From Eublepharis macularius (Eukaryota; Chordata; Lepidosauria; Squamata; Eublepharidae): a DNA stretch of 64,000 bases. Where the stretch lies: NCBI RefSeq assembly GCF_028583425.1, contig NC_072801.1, forward strand, positions 21,410,001-21,474,000. The letters run 5' to 3'. Shown piece after piece: positions 33,846 to 44,760 of the stretch (position 1 is its first letter; every line of letters starts with the position of its first letter). Both the position numbers and the translations under genes were made by a program. Under the pieces are notes generated by a model, which was given only the letters and a program-made list of their open reading frames with translations, was not told the origin of the DNA and made no database searches.

Positions 33846-34367
33846 ATGAAGACCAAAAGCAAAGGAGCAAAACGTAAGCATGCAGTCCATGAGGATGCAG
33901 CGCTCCAAGAACCAGCTCAGAAGAGAAATGAGCCTCTGAAATGTTCACGGCGCCAGGAGAAGAGGAACAAAGAGAGCAGCAAGCCTGCTGCTCGGCCTAC
34001 GAAACTTCCTTGGAGCACCAAAGACAGGCGTTTGCGGCGCCTTGAGAGCAACGAACGCGAGCGCCAGCGTATGCACAAGCTCAACAATGCTTTCCAGGCC
34101 TTAAGGGAAGTCATCCCGCACGTCCGGGCGGAGAACAAACTGTCCAAAATCGAGACACTCACCTTGGCCAAAAACTACATCAAATCTCTCACCTCGACAA
34201 TTCTTCGGATGTCAAACGGACATCTCCCTTCCGCCATAGATGGGTCTACTTCTGGCAGCAGATCCAAACTCTATGAACATTATCAGCAGCAATGTGGGGA
34301 AGAGGAGTCTACAGAGCAGCTTCAGAAGTACTCGACCCAGATCCACAGTTTCCGACAAGGTAGCTAA
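33846..34367 (+). CDS. BHLHA15: BHLHA15 (MIST1), class A bHLH transcription factor
   Basis: Single open coding exon of 173 codons, like human BHLHA15 (189 aa, intronless coding region). Residues about 65-120 form the basic helix-loop-helix: basic part [11 protein letters not shown], helix 1 [15 protein letters not shown], loop [10 protein letters not shown], helix 2 [19 protein letters not shown]. The N-terminus (MKTK then Lys/Arg-rich) is divergent, while the C-terminus [12 protein letters not shown] matches the human [12 protein letters not shown]. Known role: E-box-binding homodimeric factor that drives the secretory programme of exocrine and plasma cells. It lies 3 kb after LMTK2 on the same strand, as in human. 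The ATG at 33846 gives the expected MKTK start. A non-coding 5' exon known in mammals was not identified. Confidence 0.97.
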   Translation: MKTKSKGAKRKHAVHEDAALQEPAQKRNEPLKCSRRQEKRNKESSKPAARPTKLPWSTKDRRLRRLESNERERQRMHKLNNAFQALREVIPHVRAENKLSKIETLTLAKNYIKSLTSTILRMSNGHLPSAIDGSTSGSRSKLYEHYQQQCGEEESTEQLQKYSTQIHSFRQGS

Positions 34368-35400
34368 AACCAGCTAGCTGCTTCTCCTGGGTTTTTGTGT
34401 GTGCGTGTTTTGTTTCCTGGGAAAGTGTTGAAGCAGTCAAGCATCTCGGTGTTAATTCCACCCCCCACTTTTCTCTTTCAAACAAGTGATGCTTTTGTGA
34501 CCATAGTGGAAAAGGCTCAGTGAATTCATCTAATGATTATGAGGATTTTTCCCCAAGGTGGATACTTGCAGAACTTGGTGCCTATCTTATTAATCCATCA
34601 GTCTACCTGCTTCCTTACATGACAGTAACAGTGGCACAAATGCAGGGGAAATCCTAGAAAGATGCCTGGATCAGACAATATCAGGGTAAATATTGTTTCA
34701 AAGATAGATCTGACCCCGTTCCTTTCTTTTCTCCTTCCCTCCTAGTTTTTCGTTTCCTCTACCTGAGGCACTGCCAGCCAACGCAAGACAATGCTGAGCT
34801 TAGGACTAAAGATCTGACCCGGCTTTAAGGCAGCCCCCGTGTGAACACACGAAGTTGCCTCCTGCTGAATCAGAGCATTGGACTGTCGCGGTCAGTCTTG
34901 TCTGCTCTGACTGGCACTGCCTCTCCAGGGTCTCACTCAGCAATCTTTCACGCAACTCATGGCTTGATTCTTTTAAACTGGACATGCCTGGAATGGAACC
35001 CGGGGCCTCCTGCATGCAAAGCAGATGCTCTGCCTACTGAGCCACGGAGCTGCCATTCAAGACGTTCATACCGGCCTGTTCATCAGATCCCTGGCTGAAT
35101 TTGTGATGCGCGAAAGGACTTTTGAAATATTTATCACTGTGTAGCATCTGGCTTAACAGAGGCTTGGAGGTGCTGGTGGGTGTTTTGTTAAAAGCTGTAA
35201 ATAATAAAAATAAGTGATATTTTTTTCCTTGCAGGGCCTGTGATCAGAAAATAAAAAGAATTTTTGGGGGAGTGGGTGGGATATATTACTAATCTCTTTT
35301 GTTTTGATCCAAGTACAGTTGATTAAATTAATGCCAGGCTACTAGAGAATTCTTGAAGAATCAACTTGTATATTGTGAAATAATAAAAGCATGGAAGGGG
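34368..35400 (+). other. BHLHA15: BHLHA15 3'UTR, probable, with poly(A) signals
   Basis: Non-coding stretch after the BHLHA15 stop. AATAAA occurs at 35203-35208 and again at 35382-35387, either of which could end the transcript. A tRNA-type SINE (34843-35054, minus) lies inside it. The real end cannot be fixed from sequence alone. Confidence 0.5.
34843..35054 (-). mobile_element. tRNA-headed SINE, type B
   Basis: Antisense copy. On plus: CACACGAAGTTGCCTCCTGC, TGAATCAGAGCATTGG, CTCTGACTGGCACTGCCTCT, CCAGGGTCTCA, GGAACCCGGGGCCTCCTGCA, GCAGATGCTCTGCCTACTGA. Lies in the BHLHA15 3' region. Confidence 0.75.
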
Positions 35401-38284
35401 CTGTTAAAGCAAAGAGAATTATGATTGTTTTGTGCCTGCTTTGTTTTTCTTTTTTAAATGGACACATGGTGTGCCAGTATTTCTTGCGTTCCTGGCTTCT
35501 CTGTCTCCCAGATCCCGTTCATACATCCTTTGGTGGCTATCATAAGAATCCAGGTGCCTTGGTGAGAGCGTTAGAAAAAACATACTCTGCCAAGGAAGCT
35601 TGCAGGTTGACCACCCACATTCTGAACCTCTGTTGTGTACCCTGTACTGAAGTCCAAGAAGGAAAGGCAGGATAAAAATGTATGGAATAGCCAGTCAACC
35701 AGGAGTCCCCAGAAAGCCTGTAAATACAGAACCTGGAGTTCAACAACTTTCCTTGTTAGCCCAAGGAAACAGCATTCAGCGGTAGACTGCTTCAGAACAT
35801 GGATAATCTTCGACAACACATGGGAGTGGGTGGGTTCTGGATTGATGAGCTGGTGTGAAACGAATTCCATGCAGTGTCGATAGCTTGGAAACTACTGACT
35901 GGAACGTTCTGATAGTTCTGATATTCATATACCTGAGACTGTTCACGAACCTGGGAGGGCAGGGCACAATGCGTTAGATTGTGTTGGGAGGGGAGGAAGA
36001 CAGGAGCTGGTAGACAAGGCCCAGCACCTGCCGGAAAATAAACAGCAGGCTAAACCACTTTGAAGTGCTTTAATGGCAAAGCAAACAAGCGCTGGCTTCT
36101 TTTGAAGGAAGACAGAGAAGAGCTTTGTTGTGATGGGCACAGCTTACATTTTAAATCAAAATGGGTCAGGGAAGTCTGGCTGCTGCTCGCTCTTCAAATG
36201 GAAACGGGAGATTCAGCTGAGAGGGGTATGGTGAAACCTGGGATAACCATGCACGTAAGAGGTAATGCTTTGCAAATTGGAATTCTTTTTAAGATGTTCT
36301 TTACTTTCATGTAAGTTTCTGTGATGTACTGCTCTATGTAGATTTTTATAAAGTAGTCTTTCTTGACAGAAATTAGCAGGAGTAACACAGGAGTGGCCAC
36401 TGGCCACATTGCTCTTAATTTATGGTTTTCATCAAAAAGCAGCATGAGCTAAGAAAATTGATATTGTTTCCCAACTTACTGTGGACAAAGTGGAATAGTT
36501 ATGTACTTATTTAGAAAGTTTATAAGGCAGCTCTCAAGAACCCTGCTTGAGTTAGCACATGAGATAACGATAAATGTAAGCAAATCATAAAAATCAGCAC
36601 AGAACAAGCCCATGGTATACAGGATTAAGTAGACTAAAAGAGAAGGGCTTCAGCTTATATACAGCTTTAAGAAGACAGAATGCTTCAATTAAAAGGCTGG
36701 ATAAAGAGAAATGTTTTGGCCTGGTGCCTGAAGGACAGTAAAGTGAGCACCTTGCAGCGTAGCTTGTCCCTGCTTGGGGGGGGGGGTGGATTTGGAAACG
36801 TCTTGTTAGGTACAGACTGTGGCTCTTAGTAGAGAGCAGTTTTGGAATTTTAACAAAGGGTAGTGGTGGTGCAACCACAAAATGCGAACTGCAAAGGATG
36901 CTGGAGCCCATGACAAAATGTTGAGGTTCCCAGCCCATCGTCCTTCTGTTATGGAGGCAGCTGTTTCCCAATGGCTGCTCCTTGTTGATGGAAAGATAAT
37001 GTTTCCTGGGCTCTATAGAACATCTCCTATTTCCAAAAAGTGGAGAAAAGCCAGGATCGGCTCTTTGCTTTGGGGAAGAAGGGACTTGGCAGCAGGAAAC
37101 TGATCTGCAGGCACCATGATACTGGTAAGTGCCATGTTGGGAATCACTGGGCAACCTGAATAAATCACTATAAAGAATCAGATGCTTTCCTCTCCCTTGC
37201 ACTGCTCCAAATTAACTTGGTGTTGGGTGCCTCTGCTAACTCAGAGGGCAGCGAACCACTGTAGAAGTTACATGTGATTGGGAGGAGCCCTGCAGGAAGG
37301 GCTGGCCACTCTTTCCTTTAAAAATTAAAGCACACTTTTTTCACACGCTGTTTTGCCTTTTGGAGTTGCTAGCACCATAGTTTTTCTGCCAAAAAAAAGT
37401 GAACGTTGCAAGCATTCAAGATTTTGGGGAGAAAATCAAAATAGGAAATGGATTGTTGTGGAACCATAAACCACACACGATTATACCACGTCGGACAGGG
37501 CAGGGTGGAGATGCACAACAACTGAACCAGATGCACAGCCATGTCTAATGGTAACCACATTTAAAATGGAAGCGAAAGAGTCTCAGGCAATCAAAAATGG
37601 TTAAAGCCCCTCTGTTTTTCCAAAAGCAGATTTGCTTGACTCTCTCTTTTTGGGAACTTGCATAGAAACAATTCTCTGCCAATGGAGACGCCACGGCAGA
37701 GAAAATGGCAGAGCTATTTAGAAAGGTCAGTACTGTTTACTTGCAAGAGATTTGCAGCCAATGAACCTTTGGTAGAAAATCAAATCATTTGCATCGTTTA
37801 GGAAGAACAGGATAAAGGTTATTAACCACATAAGGAACATGAACAATGCTACCTACAGTGCTGGCAAAAAAAGTGGTTTAATAGGATTTGCAGAGAACTT
37901 GGTCTGCCTCCAGGCGTTTGATCACCTTTGCTACACATTGCAGTGATTTTTCACGCATATAGTGAACCTTGAGTTGTTTTACAGTGGCTTTCGAATAACC
38001 CCTCCAGTAGTAGCCGCAATGCAGTAAGAGGGGAGGCGTGATCACCTCCCATTGATATCAGCGGAATGAAAATGCATTGCGCTTAACAAAAAGTCCCATT
38101 CTGTTGCTTTCAGTGAGATTTGGATCATCGCCAACCTTTTTGCTAGGTGGTGGTTTTAGTGTGGTCATTTGAAGCCTGCAGGCGTGTGGATTCGCTTGTT
38201 TCAAATGTCTGCATCCTTTGCTTCTGCAAATTCCTACTGTTAGTACATTTGGTCCAGCCATATAAATTGGTCTTTGTGGTGGTG
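35401..38284. other. Intergenic stretch after BHLHA15
   Basis: No gene recognised. A piece around 36640-36780 (GAAATGTTTTGGCCTGGTGC, CTGAAGGACAG) looks like the 3'UTR of an L2/CR1-type LINE. The 202-codon minus-strand frame 37202-36594 runs through it and shows no domain. A poly-G run lies at 36776-36786. Confidence 0.45.
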
Positions 38285-38476
38285 GAGAGGGCTGTCAAGT
38301 CATAGCTGACTTATGGTGACCCCCGGTGGGGTTTTCATGGCAAGAGACTAACAGAGGTGGTTTGCCATTACCTGCCTCTGCAACCCTGGTATTCGTTGGA
38401 GGTTTCCCATCCAGTTACTAACCAAGGCCATCCTTGCTTAGCTTCCGAGATCTGATCAGGCTCACCTGGGCTACCT
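38285..38476 (-). mobile_element. 5S-rRNA-headed SINE
   Basis: Antisense copy. On plus: AGTCATAGCTGACTTATGGT, GACCCCCGGTGGGGTTTTCA, ACAGAGGTGGTTTGCCATTA, CCCATCCAGTTACTAACCAA, GCTTAGCTTCCGAGATCTGA. Confidence 0.78.
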
Positions 38477-39010
38477 GTAGCAGCTGGTAAATGGCAATAG
38501 CCATCTCATTCACACCTGATCCTGAACCTAGTGATTTCCATCTCATTTTCTACAAGAAGGTGGATTGGAGGCTGGTGAGATTCATGTTCCTTTACTCTCT
38601 GGCACAGGAAAAACTGCATCAGACCCAAGGGTCCATCCAGACTAGTTTTCTGTGAGCAGCAGCAAAGATGGCTACCATTTTCTCCTGCTGCCTCTGGACC
38701 TGAAAGACCTACTTTGTAATCATGGTTAGAAACAGTAACCTCTCAGAACTAGTATTTCAGAGAACTGAAGTGAAATTGGCAGCAAATCTGGTAATTCATT
38801 CCACAAAGGTCAACCCCCATGGTTATTTCCTCGTGTGTCTGTTCTATAGCTATGAAAAATGGAACAGTATTGCTGTAACAGCTCAAATCTGGTTCAAAAG
38901 CTTATTGGTTTGAAGTAATCGTCAAATGTCTTCCTTTTAAAGGCAGTTGAATGAAAAAGCTGGGTTTTTTTTTCTCACTGGCAAGAACTCAGGCTAGAGA
39001 ACTGTCAAGC

Positions 39011-39350
39011 GGTATCATCTTACCTGGTTTGTAAGAATGTTCTTACGTTTGTGACAGACTAAGTTATTGGGCATTTGGCAACGCAATCGACACTCAAGTG
39101 GTACAGCTTGTACTTTCTAGGAGCGCGCACCTTCACTGGGTAAATATCAACTCACCCTTTGTTCTGTCTGACGTTACGGTAAGGAAAATAGGTAGTAATT
39201 TTTGCCTTTTTGGCTAGGATAGTAATATTCCTTTCAAGGATGCCAACGCTGGAGGGAATATTTATCCAATTGGTTAACAGAAGTGTCAACATTTGGAGGA
39301 AAGAGGGTAAAGAAAGGTAGTGTTGAATATAGGCTGGGTTCTATGGATCC
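39011..39350 (+). repeat. Unclassified repeat, copy 1 of 2
   Basis: Begins GGTATCATCTTACCTGGTTT and runs through GGGCATTTGGCAACGCAATC, GGGTAAATATCAACTCACCC, AATATTCCTTTCAAGGATGC, AAGTGTCAACATTTGG. The same blocks occur in the same order and orientation at 47641-47980. No match to a family that I know. Confidence 0.7.
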
Positions 39351-41730
39351 ATTACACCAGCGCCACTGCAACTGGAGACACTGAAACCAGAATATTTTCT
39401 TGTTTGCCAGATCTTGTTTTTCTTTTTCTTTTTAAAGAATTGTTTTCAGATTTCTTTATTAATTTGTTAATATTAGTTTTTCTTGTATGCCATTAAAGGG
39501 ATTTGATTTATTAGTCTTCCGATTGTTAAGGGCTCATCCTGGGGAGGGACTTTTGACCAACAAACATGGCCACAGGCGACATTGGCTTTCTCCTGTGGTC
39601 CTTTATGCTAAAAGTTAAGCTCCTAGAAGGATTCAATCTAATTTCAGCAAGTCTGTTACGTGGTGCCCTCCAAGTTGTCTCCACTAGAGAATATGCAGAT
39701 GAAAAATCTTGTGATTTGTGGGTCCCCGATTGGAGTTTGAATTCCATATATTGCAAGACATTATGCAACTGTGAAGCCTAACAATAAAGGCACAGCTCAG
39801 GAAAATTTGCGCCAACTTTTTCATTAGGTTTCCTGAGAGTTCTGTGTGAAATTCTGGACTTTTTATTTGACCGGATCGTGTGCGCTCTTTAAGGTGCACT
39901 GCCATTCATTTAAGATTGCATGGGGAAGCTGGAGCTGGAAGCCTCTGAAAAAAGAGAGAGAATTTGGGGGAAGTTATTTTAATTAGCTGCATTTTGATTA
40001 GCCATGATAGACTCAATGAAGACCACCCTTTGAAGCTTGGAGTTGTTTTTTAAAACGAATGGCAGCTGGCTTTATTACATTTTGTAAATTAGGTATGATC
40101 TTGGTTCCAGTGAAAATAAATGGGCGACAATAGATTTTGTGATGTTACGGAAATGGGTGATAGGTCTGATGTATAATTTATTATACTTTATCTTGAAACC
40201 CGATAACAGGCTATATCATTCCAGGGCCTCCATAACAGCTGGCAAAGAGGATTTACAGACCGAGAGGTATAATTCTACGACACTGGCAAATAGGCTAGTT
40301 CTGTGTGGTACACTGCTAACTGGTAGGCCTTTTGTTTTAATTATTATGTCTTAGGGCCTCTGCCCATAGTTCCATTGACTTAATCTAATCTAATAATTTG
40401 TTAGTGTTCTGACAGTCTGGAGCTGAAAGAGAGGAAAAGGTCCTTAACACTGAGACCCAACAGTGTCGTGGTTAGAGAGTCACCATCATCAATCTTTACA
40501 GCATTAGCAAAAAGCCATCACAAAAATGCAAGAGAGAATTAAATGTCCATCAAGATACAATTTAAAAATAAAACTCCTGGGTATATGTGCAGAAAGGATT
40601 AAAACACATTACCACCATTTATATATCTGACAATAAAACACCATACAAGCCAAAGCCAATGACCCAGAATAGAACAATTACAGGACAATCTGATTGGAAT
40701 CCCAGCTCTGCCACCAAAGCTCATTGGATGATTTTTGAGCCTATCACAGCCTCTCTGCCTAACCTACCTCACAAGGTCGTTGCTGCTGAGAGGAAAAGGG
40801 GATGGCAATAGTGTGACAAATTGTACTGGGGCAAGATAAAGAAAAAAATAGGATGCTAATAAAAAACTTCTAAAATTGTATTGCATTAAGACTTCAGCTA
40901 GGGGAGAAATTGGTTCAGAACCAATGGTGGGGCTGCCTGGCAGCACCCAGCATTCAATACACCCCCTTGATGATAATTTGGTAAGGAAATTCTCTGGATA
41001 GGGATACACATGTACTCCCTTTGCCCAGAGGTAAGTGAATCCACTAGGGTGAGCAACAATGTAGGGAAGACCCGAGGGAGGATGAAAAACCAATAAGCAA
41101 TTTTCTGTAAGATGCCTGTGCTATATCTGTCTATCCCCAAAGGATTTTGATTTATTACAAAAGTACACAATCTTAAAAGTGTATCAAAGTTAGTTCACAT
41201 GCAAAGTCAGGACTAAAAACAACCCCTGACACATTAGAGGAATCTCAGTCAAGTACCTATTTCCAGCCCAACTGCAGACTGAAACCATTTCAATTGTAAA
41301 ACCAGTTAGAGCTGTATTAATGATTTTAACTTTATTCCCTGCACTTCCCTCTCAGCATCAGTTAATGCAACTCCACCAAACACACTACATTTAACCTTGA
41401 TTTAGAGAAGCAAAGTGAACCTACAGAATCTTTTGATGATCTTAGTATCCACAATAGTGAACTAAAAAGAGAACCAGAAAATCTCAGCAGTCAGCAAATC
41501 ACAAAACGTGACATTTCACTTAAAGTGTTTCACAAACAACGTCCTTCAACAGACATGTAAAACACAGAGATGGGCTGTTCTAAGCGTCTAAGAGATTAGA
41601 AACCAGGACTCGGACATCCTCATCTACTGTTGTCCCCACCCCCACCCACACCTGCTTATAGGGAAAAAAAAGATAACTCACAACACAAAATGGGTGGTTA
41701 AAAGTCCAGTGAATGATAGCAGGTACTTCG
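39351..41730. other. Intergenic stretch
   Basis: Contains a partial CORE-SINE at about 40685-40850 (+). The rest is AT-rich and unassigned; a segment around 40060-40400 has the look of old LINE 3' sequence, but I cannot name it. Confidence 0.4.
40685..40850 (+). mobile_element. CORE-SINE, partial
   Basis: TTGGAATCCCAGCTCTGCCA, GCCTCTCTGCCTAACCTACC, TCACAAGGTCGTTGCTGCTG. The head is missing. Confidence 0.55.
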
Positions 41731-41734
41731 CAAT

Positions 41735-42795
41735 TTAATAATAATGTTTATTTAATTATCACTTTTATTTAACAGAATTAGGTAATCTGTTTGTACAGGG
41801 AAAACAAAAACAAAACAGCAGCAAGTATAACAGATCATTCAGCTAACAAAAGGCCACAAGAGATCAGGGCAGAGCATTTTTTTTTTTAAAAAAGCCCAAC
41901 ATCACCTGGACATCCACAGGAATCCTCACTTGCAGGGCGCCTTGCAAAGAGGATAGCGTGTCAGAAGAGGTCACACTATGCCTGGTAGTCTAAACTTCAC
42001 TGCCTTAGCAATACAGAGGGAGGTACAGGATGAACAGTAGTTGCGACTACTGCAGGGCTGTCACCAAACAGTGAGGGGAAGGAGGAAAACTAAGGAGAGA
42101 AGAGCGCCTTCCACTAATATTTGTGCAAAATTTTCAGTAAATCACAAGTAACAGTAGTAGTTATTACTGGACAAACTGTGTGGCACAATTCACATTTTAA
42201 AATGCATCATAAAATTCCCCTGCTCTAGAGGTAAGGTAAAGGTAGTCCCCTATGCAAGCACCGAGTCATTACTGACCCATAGGGGGATGTCACATCACGA
42301 CATTTACTTGGCAGGTTTTTTACAGGGTGGTTTGCTATTTGTCTTCCCCAGTCATCTACACTTTACCCCCAGGAAACTGGGTGCTCATTTTAACGACCTC
42401 GGAAGGATGGAAGGCTGAGTCAACCCTGAGCCGGCTACCTGAACCCAGCTTCTGCTGGGATTGAACTCAGGTTGTAAGCAGAGCTTGGACTGCAGTACAG
42501 CTTACCACTCTGCGCCACGGGGCTCTAGAGGAAATACATCTTATTTTCTGTACAAAGCCATCAATGCACAGGGCCTGCATCCTTATCTGAGATTCTCTTT
42601 CTCCACCTGATTCAGTATAATCCTTTCCCAGCATCTGAACAGTTTCCCCTGGCCAGGTGTGCATGCTCTTCTGGTTCTCTTGTGCTGCAGAGAAGTGCCT
42701 GGTTATGGCTTTCCTCTGCCCAAGTCATTGGTGTGGCTCATGGAGCTGGTCTCATTGAAACCATCAGACTCCTCAAGGATCTTTCAGTTTTTGGC
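41735..42795 (-). other. Candidate terminal exon of an unidentified minus-strand transcript
   Basis: Read on the minus strand: a strong acceptor CCCTTTCATTTCAG ends at 42796, followed by about 1 kb of non-repeat sequence (interrupted by one SINE, 42231-42521). It ends with two AATAAA signals at 41769-41764 and 41752-41747 in an AT-rich zone. All three frames after the acceptor close soon (after 3, 7 or 18 codons), so it would be mostly 3'UTR. The CpG-rich segment at 44270-44760 is the nearest possible promoter. No protein is recognised; a lncRNA or chance signals are possible. Confidence 0.35.
42222..42530 (-). mobile_element. Sauria-type tRNA SINE with 9-bp target duplication
   Basis: Element 42231-42521, antisense. 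On plus: GGTAAAGGTAGTCCCCTATG, GTCATTACTGACCCATAGGG, CCAGTCATCTACACTTTACC, CCTCGGAAGGATGGAAGGCT, TTGAACTCAGG, CTTACCACTCTGCGCCACGG. The flanks GCTCTAGAG at 42222-42230 and 42522-42530 match. Confidence 0.82.
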
Positions 42796-42904
42796 CTGAA
42801 ATGAAAGGGTTAGAAATGTTAAACACACACCCTGCCACACCTCTTTGGACTCAGCAGTCTGAAATTAGGATCATTTGTGGGTTTCAAAAAGCTCATTGGT
42901 AGTC

Positions 42905-43060
42905 TCGTGTGCCTGTTTTATTTACTTACCAATCTAAATCCGTTTTCCTCCTCACATTGGCTTACAACATTATTCAAACAGCAAGACATTTGGTATTGAT
43001 CATTTAAGTCCAGTTGCCCCATTTAATTCTCAAAAGCAAACAACAATTTACATTATGGCA
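42905..43060 (-). mobile_element. Possible L2/CR1-type LINE tail
   Basis: The minus strand reads TTGTAAGCCAATGTGAGGAG, GTAAGTAAATAAAACAG, like a decayed LINE 3' end. It mimics a splice donor (GGTAAGT) at 42933. Confidence 0.35.
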
Positions 43061-44025
43061 CAAAGTTCAACCAATCCATTTTGGCAAGAGGGTACCCTAA
43101 GCACTAAAGGGGGGGAAAGGCCTAGTGAAACACATCTTATTAGCAATGTCTCTAGAACAGGACAGAGGAGTTAACCAGGGGACCTTTTCTTTGGCCAGAC
43201 AGATACGGGAGTGGGAGGTGACCCCGTTATAAACTTCCCATCTTGGAATTATTCAGGGAGACCTTCACAGCTGCTTGTAAGAGAAGAACACATTCTCCCT
43301 TGCTGGAGAATGAGGTCCCAATTCTAATCCAAAGGTTGACTGGGACTGCTATGCTTATGGGAGCCTAGAAAATTAAATCCTCCTATTCAGGTTCTTTCCT
43401 GCAATCTTTTAAAATTCTCAATTTTTAAAAAATCACATACATATAATCTTTAACCCTTTATATGATAAGGTAACAGAATAAAGCAGAATAAAAAGCAGTT
43501 GAGTCATCTGTGGTTGCTTGTAGATTTCCAAATCTGTAAGTTAACATAGTTTTTTTGTAAAGATTACATGTATAAGATGAAAGGCCTTATTTCAATTAAC
43601 TAAACTGCCACTCTCTGATAATCAATTCGGGGGGAAAAGTTATCTCAATGAGAGAAGGCCATAAAAATGAAATGTTAAGGTAGCCCTCCATCCTACCACC
43701 TTTTCATCAGCACATTCAACCTGCTTCTCCTCCTGCTACAGTTAAGGCCTCCCCCCACCCCCAGGCTTGGTAGCCCACCATTACTTCTAACCGCAGGAAG
43801 CAACTATGCCCAGTGGCACAATCCCCGCCCTTGCCCTGTTGGAAAAGCAGGTTTCCCAAGTAGAGGTGCTGACAGAAGCCACCTCTCCCCAAAGACCAGC
43901 CTGAATTGCCCCCCAACTTCATCCTATGCCAAGGATCCTTCTCACAGCACTTGAACCCAAGCCCAGCCCTCCATTGAAAAGAAGATCCTGGCCCAAGTCT
44001 TGCCAGGTCACCTACCTTCCATACA

Positions 44026-44112
44026 TTTTGAAGAAGGGAGCTGTGACTCTCCAAAGCTTGCACCCTGAAAATCTTGCCAGGCTCTACGGAGCCACTGGAC
44101 TCGTATCCTGCT
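44026..44112 (+). repeat. Penelope-type terminal repeat fragment
   Basis: CCAAAGCTTGCACCCTGAAA, ATCTTGCCAGGCTCTACGGA, GCCACTGGACTCGTATCCTG, the same terminus type as 17640-17703. Confidence 0.5.
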
Positions 44113-44269
44113 ACCTTTCATACAGCATTCCCTGGACAATTATTGGCTTCCAAGGAGGCATGGAGGAAACCAGAAAAAAGAGGCAGAGTAGAGGAGAAGA
44201 AAGTCTCTGACTTTCTAGCAGGGACTGGGGAAAGAAGGCGCAAAGAAACCCAAGCACAGGTCGGAAGGG

Positions 44270-44760
44270 AAGAAAACCAGAGGATGTTCAGCCGGGTCTT
44301 TGGGGAGACGCGGCTCCCGTCTGCGCCTTTACTTGGGAAAAGGAAGTGGCTGTAAGCCGCGGCCAGCCAATCAGAAGGCTCTGGGCGGAGCAGATGAATC
44401 AGGTGACAGCACCATTGCATAGAGGCAAGTAGACCAGAGTAACACTTCCGGCTTCCAAGCCATCATGAGGGATCCTATGCCAGCTCAAGGCCATTCAAGG
44501 GAATAGGGGCTGTAGAAATCTAGCCGGAAAGGCTCCCTCTTCCGGCCGCGGCTTCCGAATGGGAACCTGAGGTGACAGCTGCACCCAGAGCCTTCTCAGC
44601 CAATAGCAGCCAGGCTCATCATGTGATTGGTCCTCGATGGCTTTGAAAAAGGAGCGGCGGTCCCATCGGGGCTTCTTTGAGCGCTGGGCGGGGCTGAGCC
44701 AAGAGGCTAGGCTGCCTCTTCCCTACCGTTGCCGGAGTGTCCCTCCAAGCAATATACAAT
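44270..44760. promoter_or_regulatory. CpG-rich, CCAAT- and ETS-bearing promoter-like segment
   Basis: The stretch is much richer in CpG than its surroundings (GGAGACGCGG, GTAAGCCGCGG, CTTCCGGCCGCGG, GAGCGGCGG, GAGCGCTGGGCGGGG). CCAAT boxes lie at 44367-44371 (CCAATCAG) and 44600-44604 (+), with ATTGG at 44626-44630. ETS-type CTTCCGG/CCGGAA occurs near 44445-44451, 44524 and 44539-44545. A GC box GGGCGGGG is near 44687. No TATA box. This make-up is typical of a bidirectional housekeeping promoter. Neither flank shows a recognised first exon. Confidence 0.55.

Noticed and set aside
36594-37202. 202-codon minus-strand frame
   Set aside because: No known domain, biased composition, and it crosses what looks like LINE 3' sequence. 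No start context or splice signals support it.
42685-42795. Minus-strand reading EESDGFNETSSMSHTNDLGR as a protein end
   Set aside because: The frame is closed by a TGA between the acceptor at 42796 and this stretch. It could only be reached from a weaker AG, and I recognise no protein. It is kept only as possible non-coding exon sequence.
42928-42933. Strong-looking splice donor GGTAAGT on the minus strand
   Set aside because: It is part of an L2/CR1-like tail (GTAAGTAAATAAAA), so probably coincidental.
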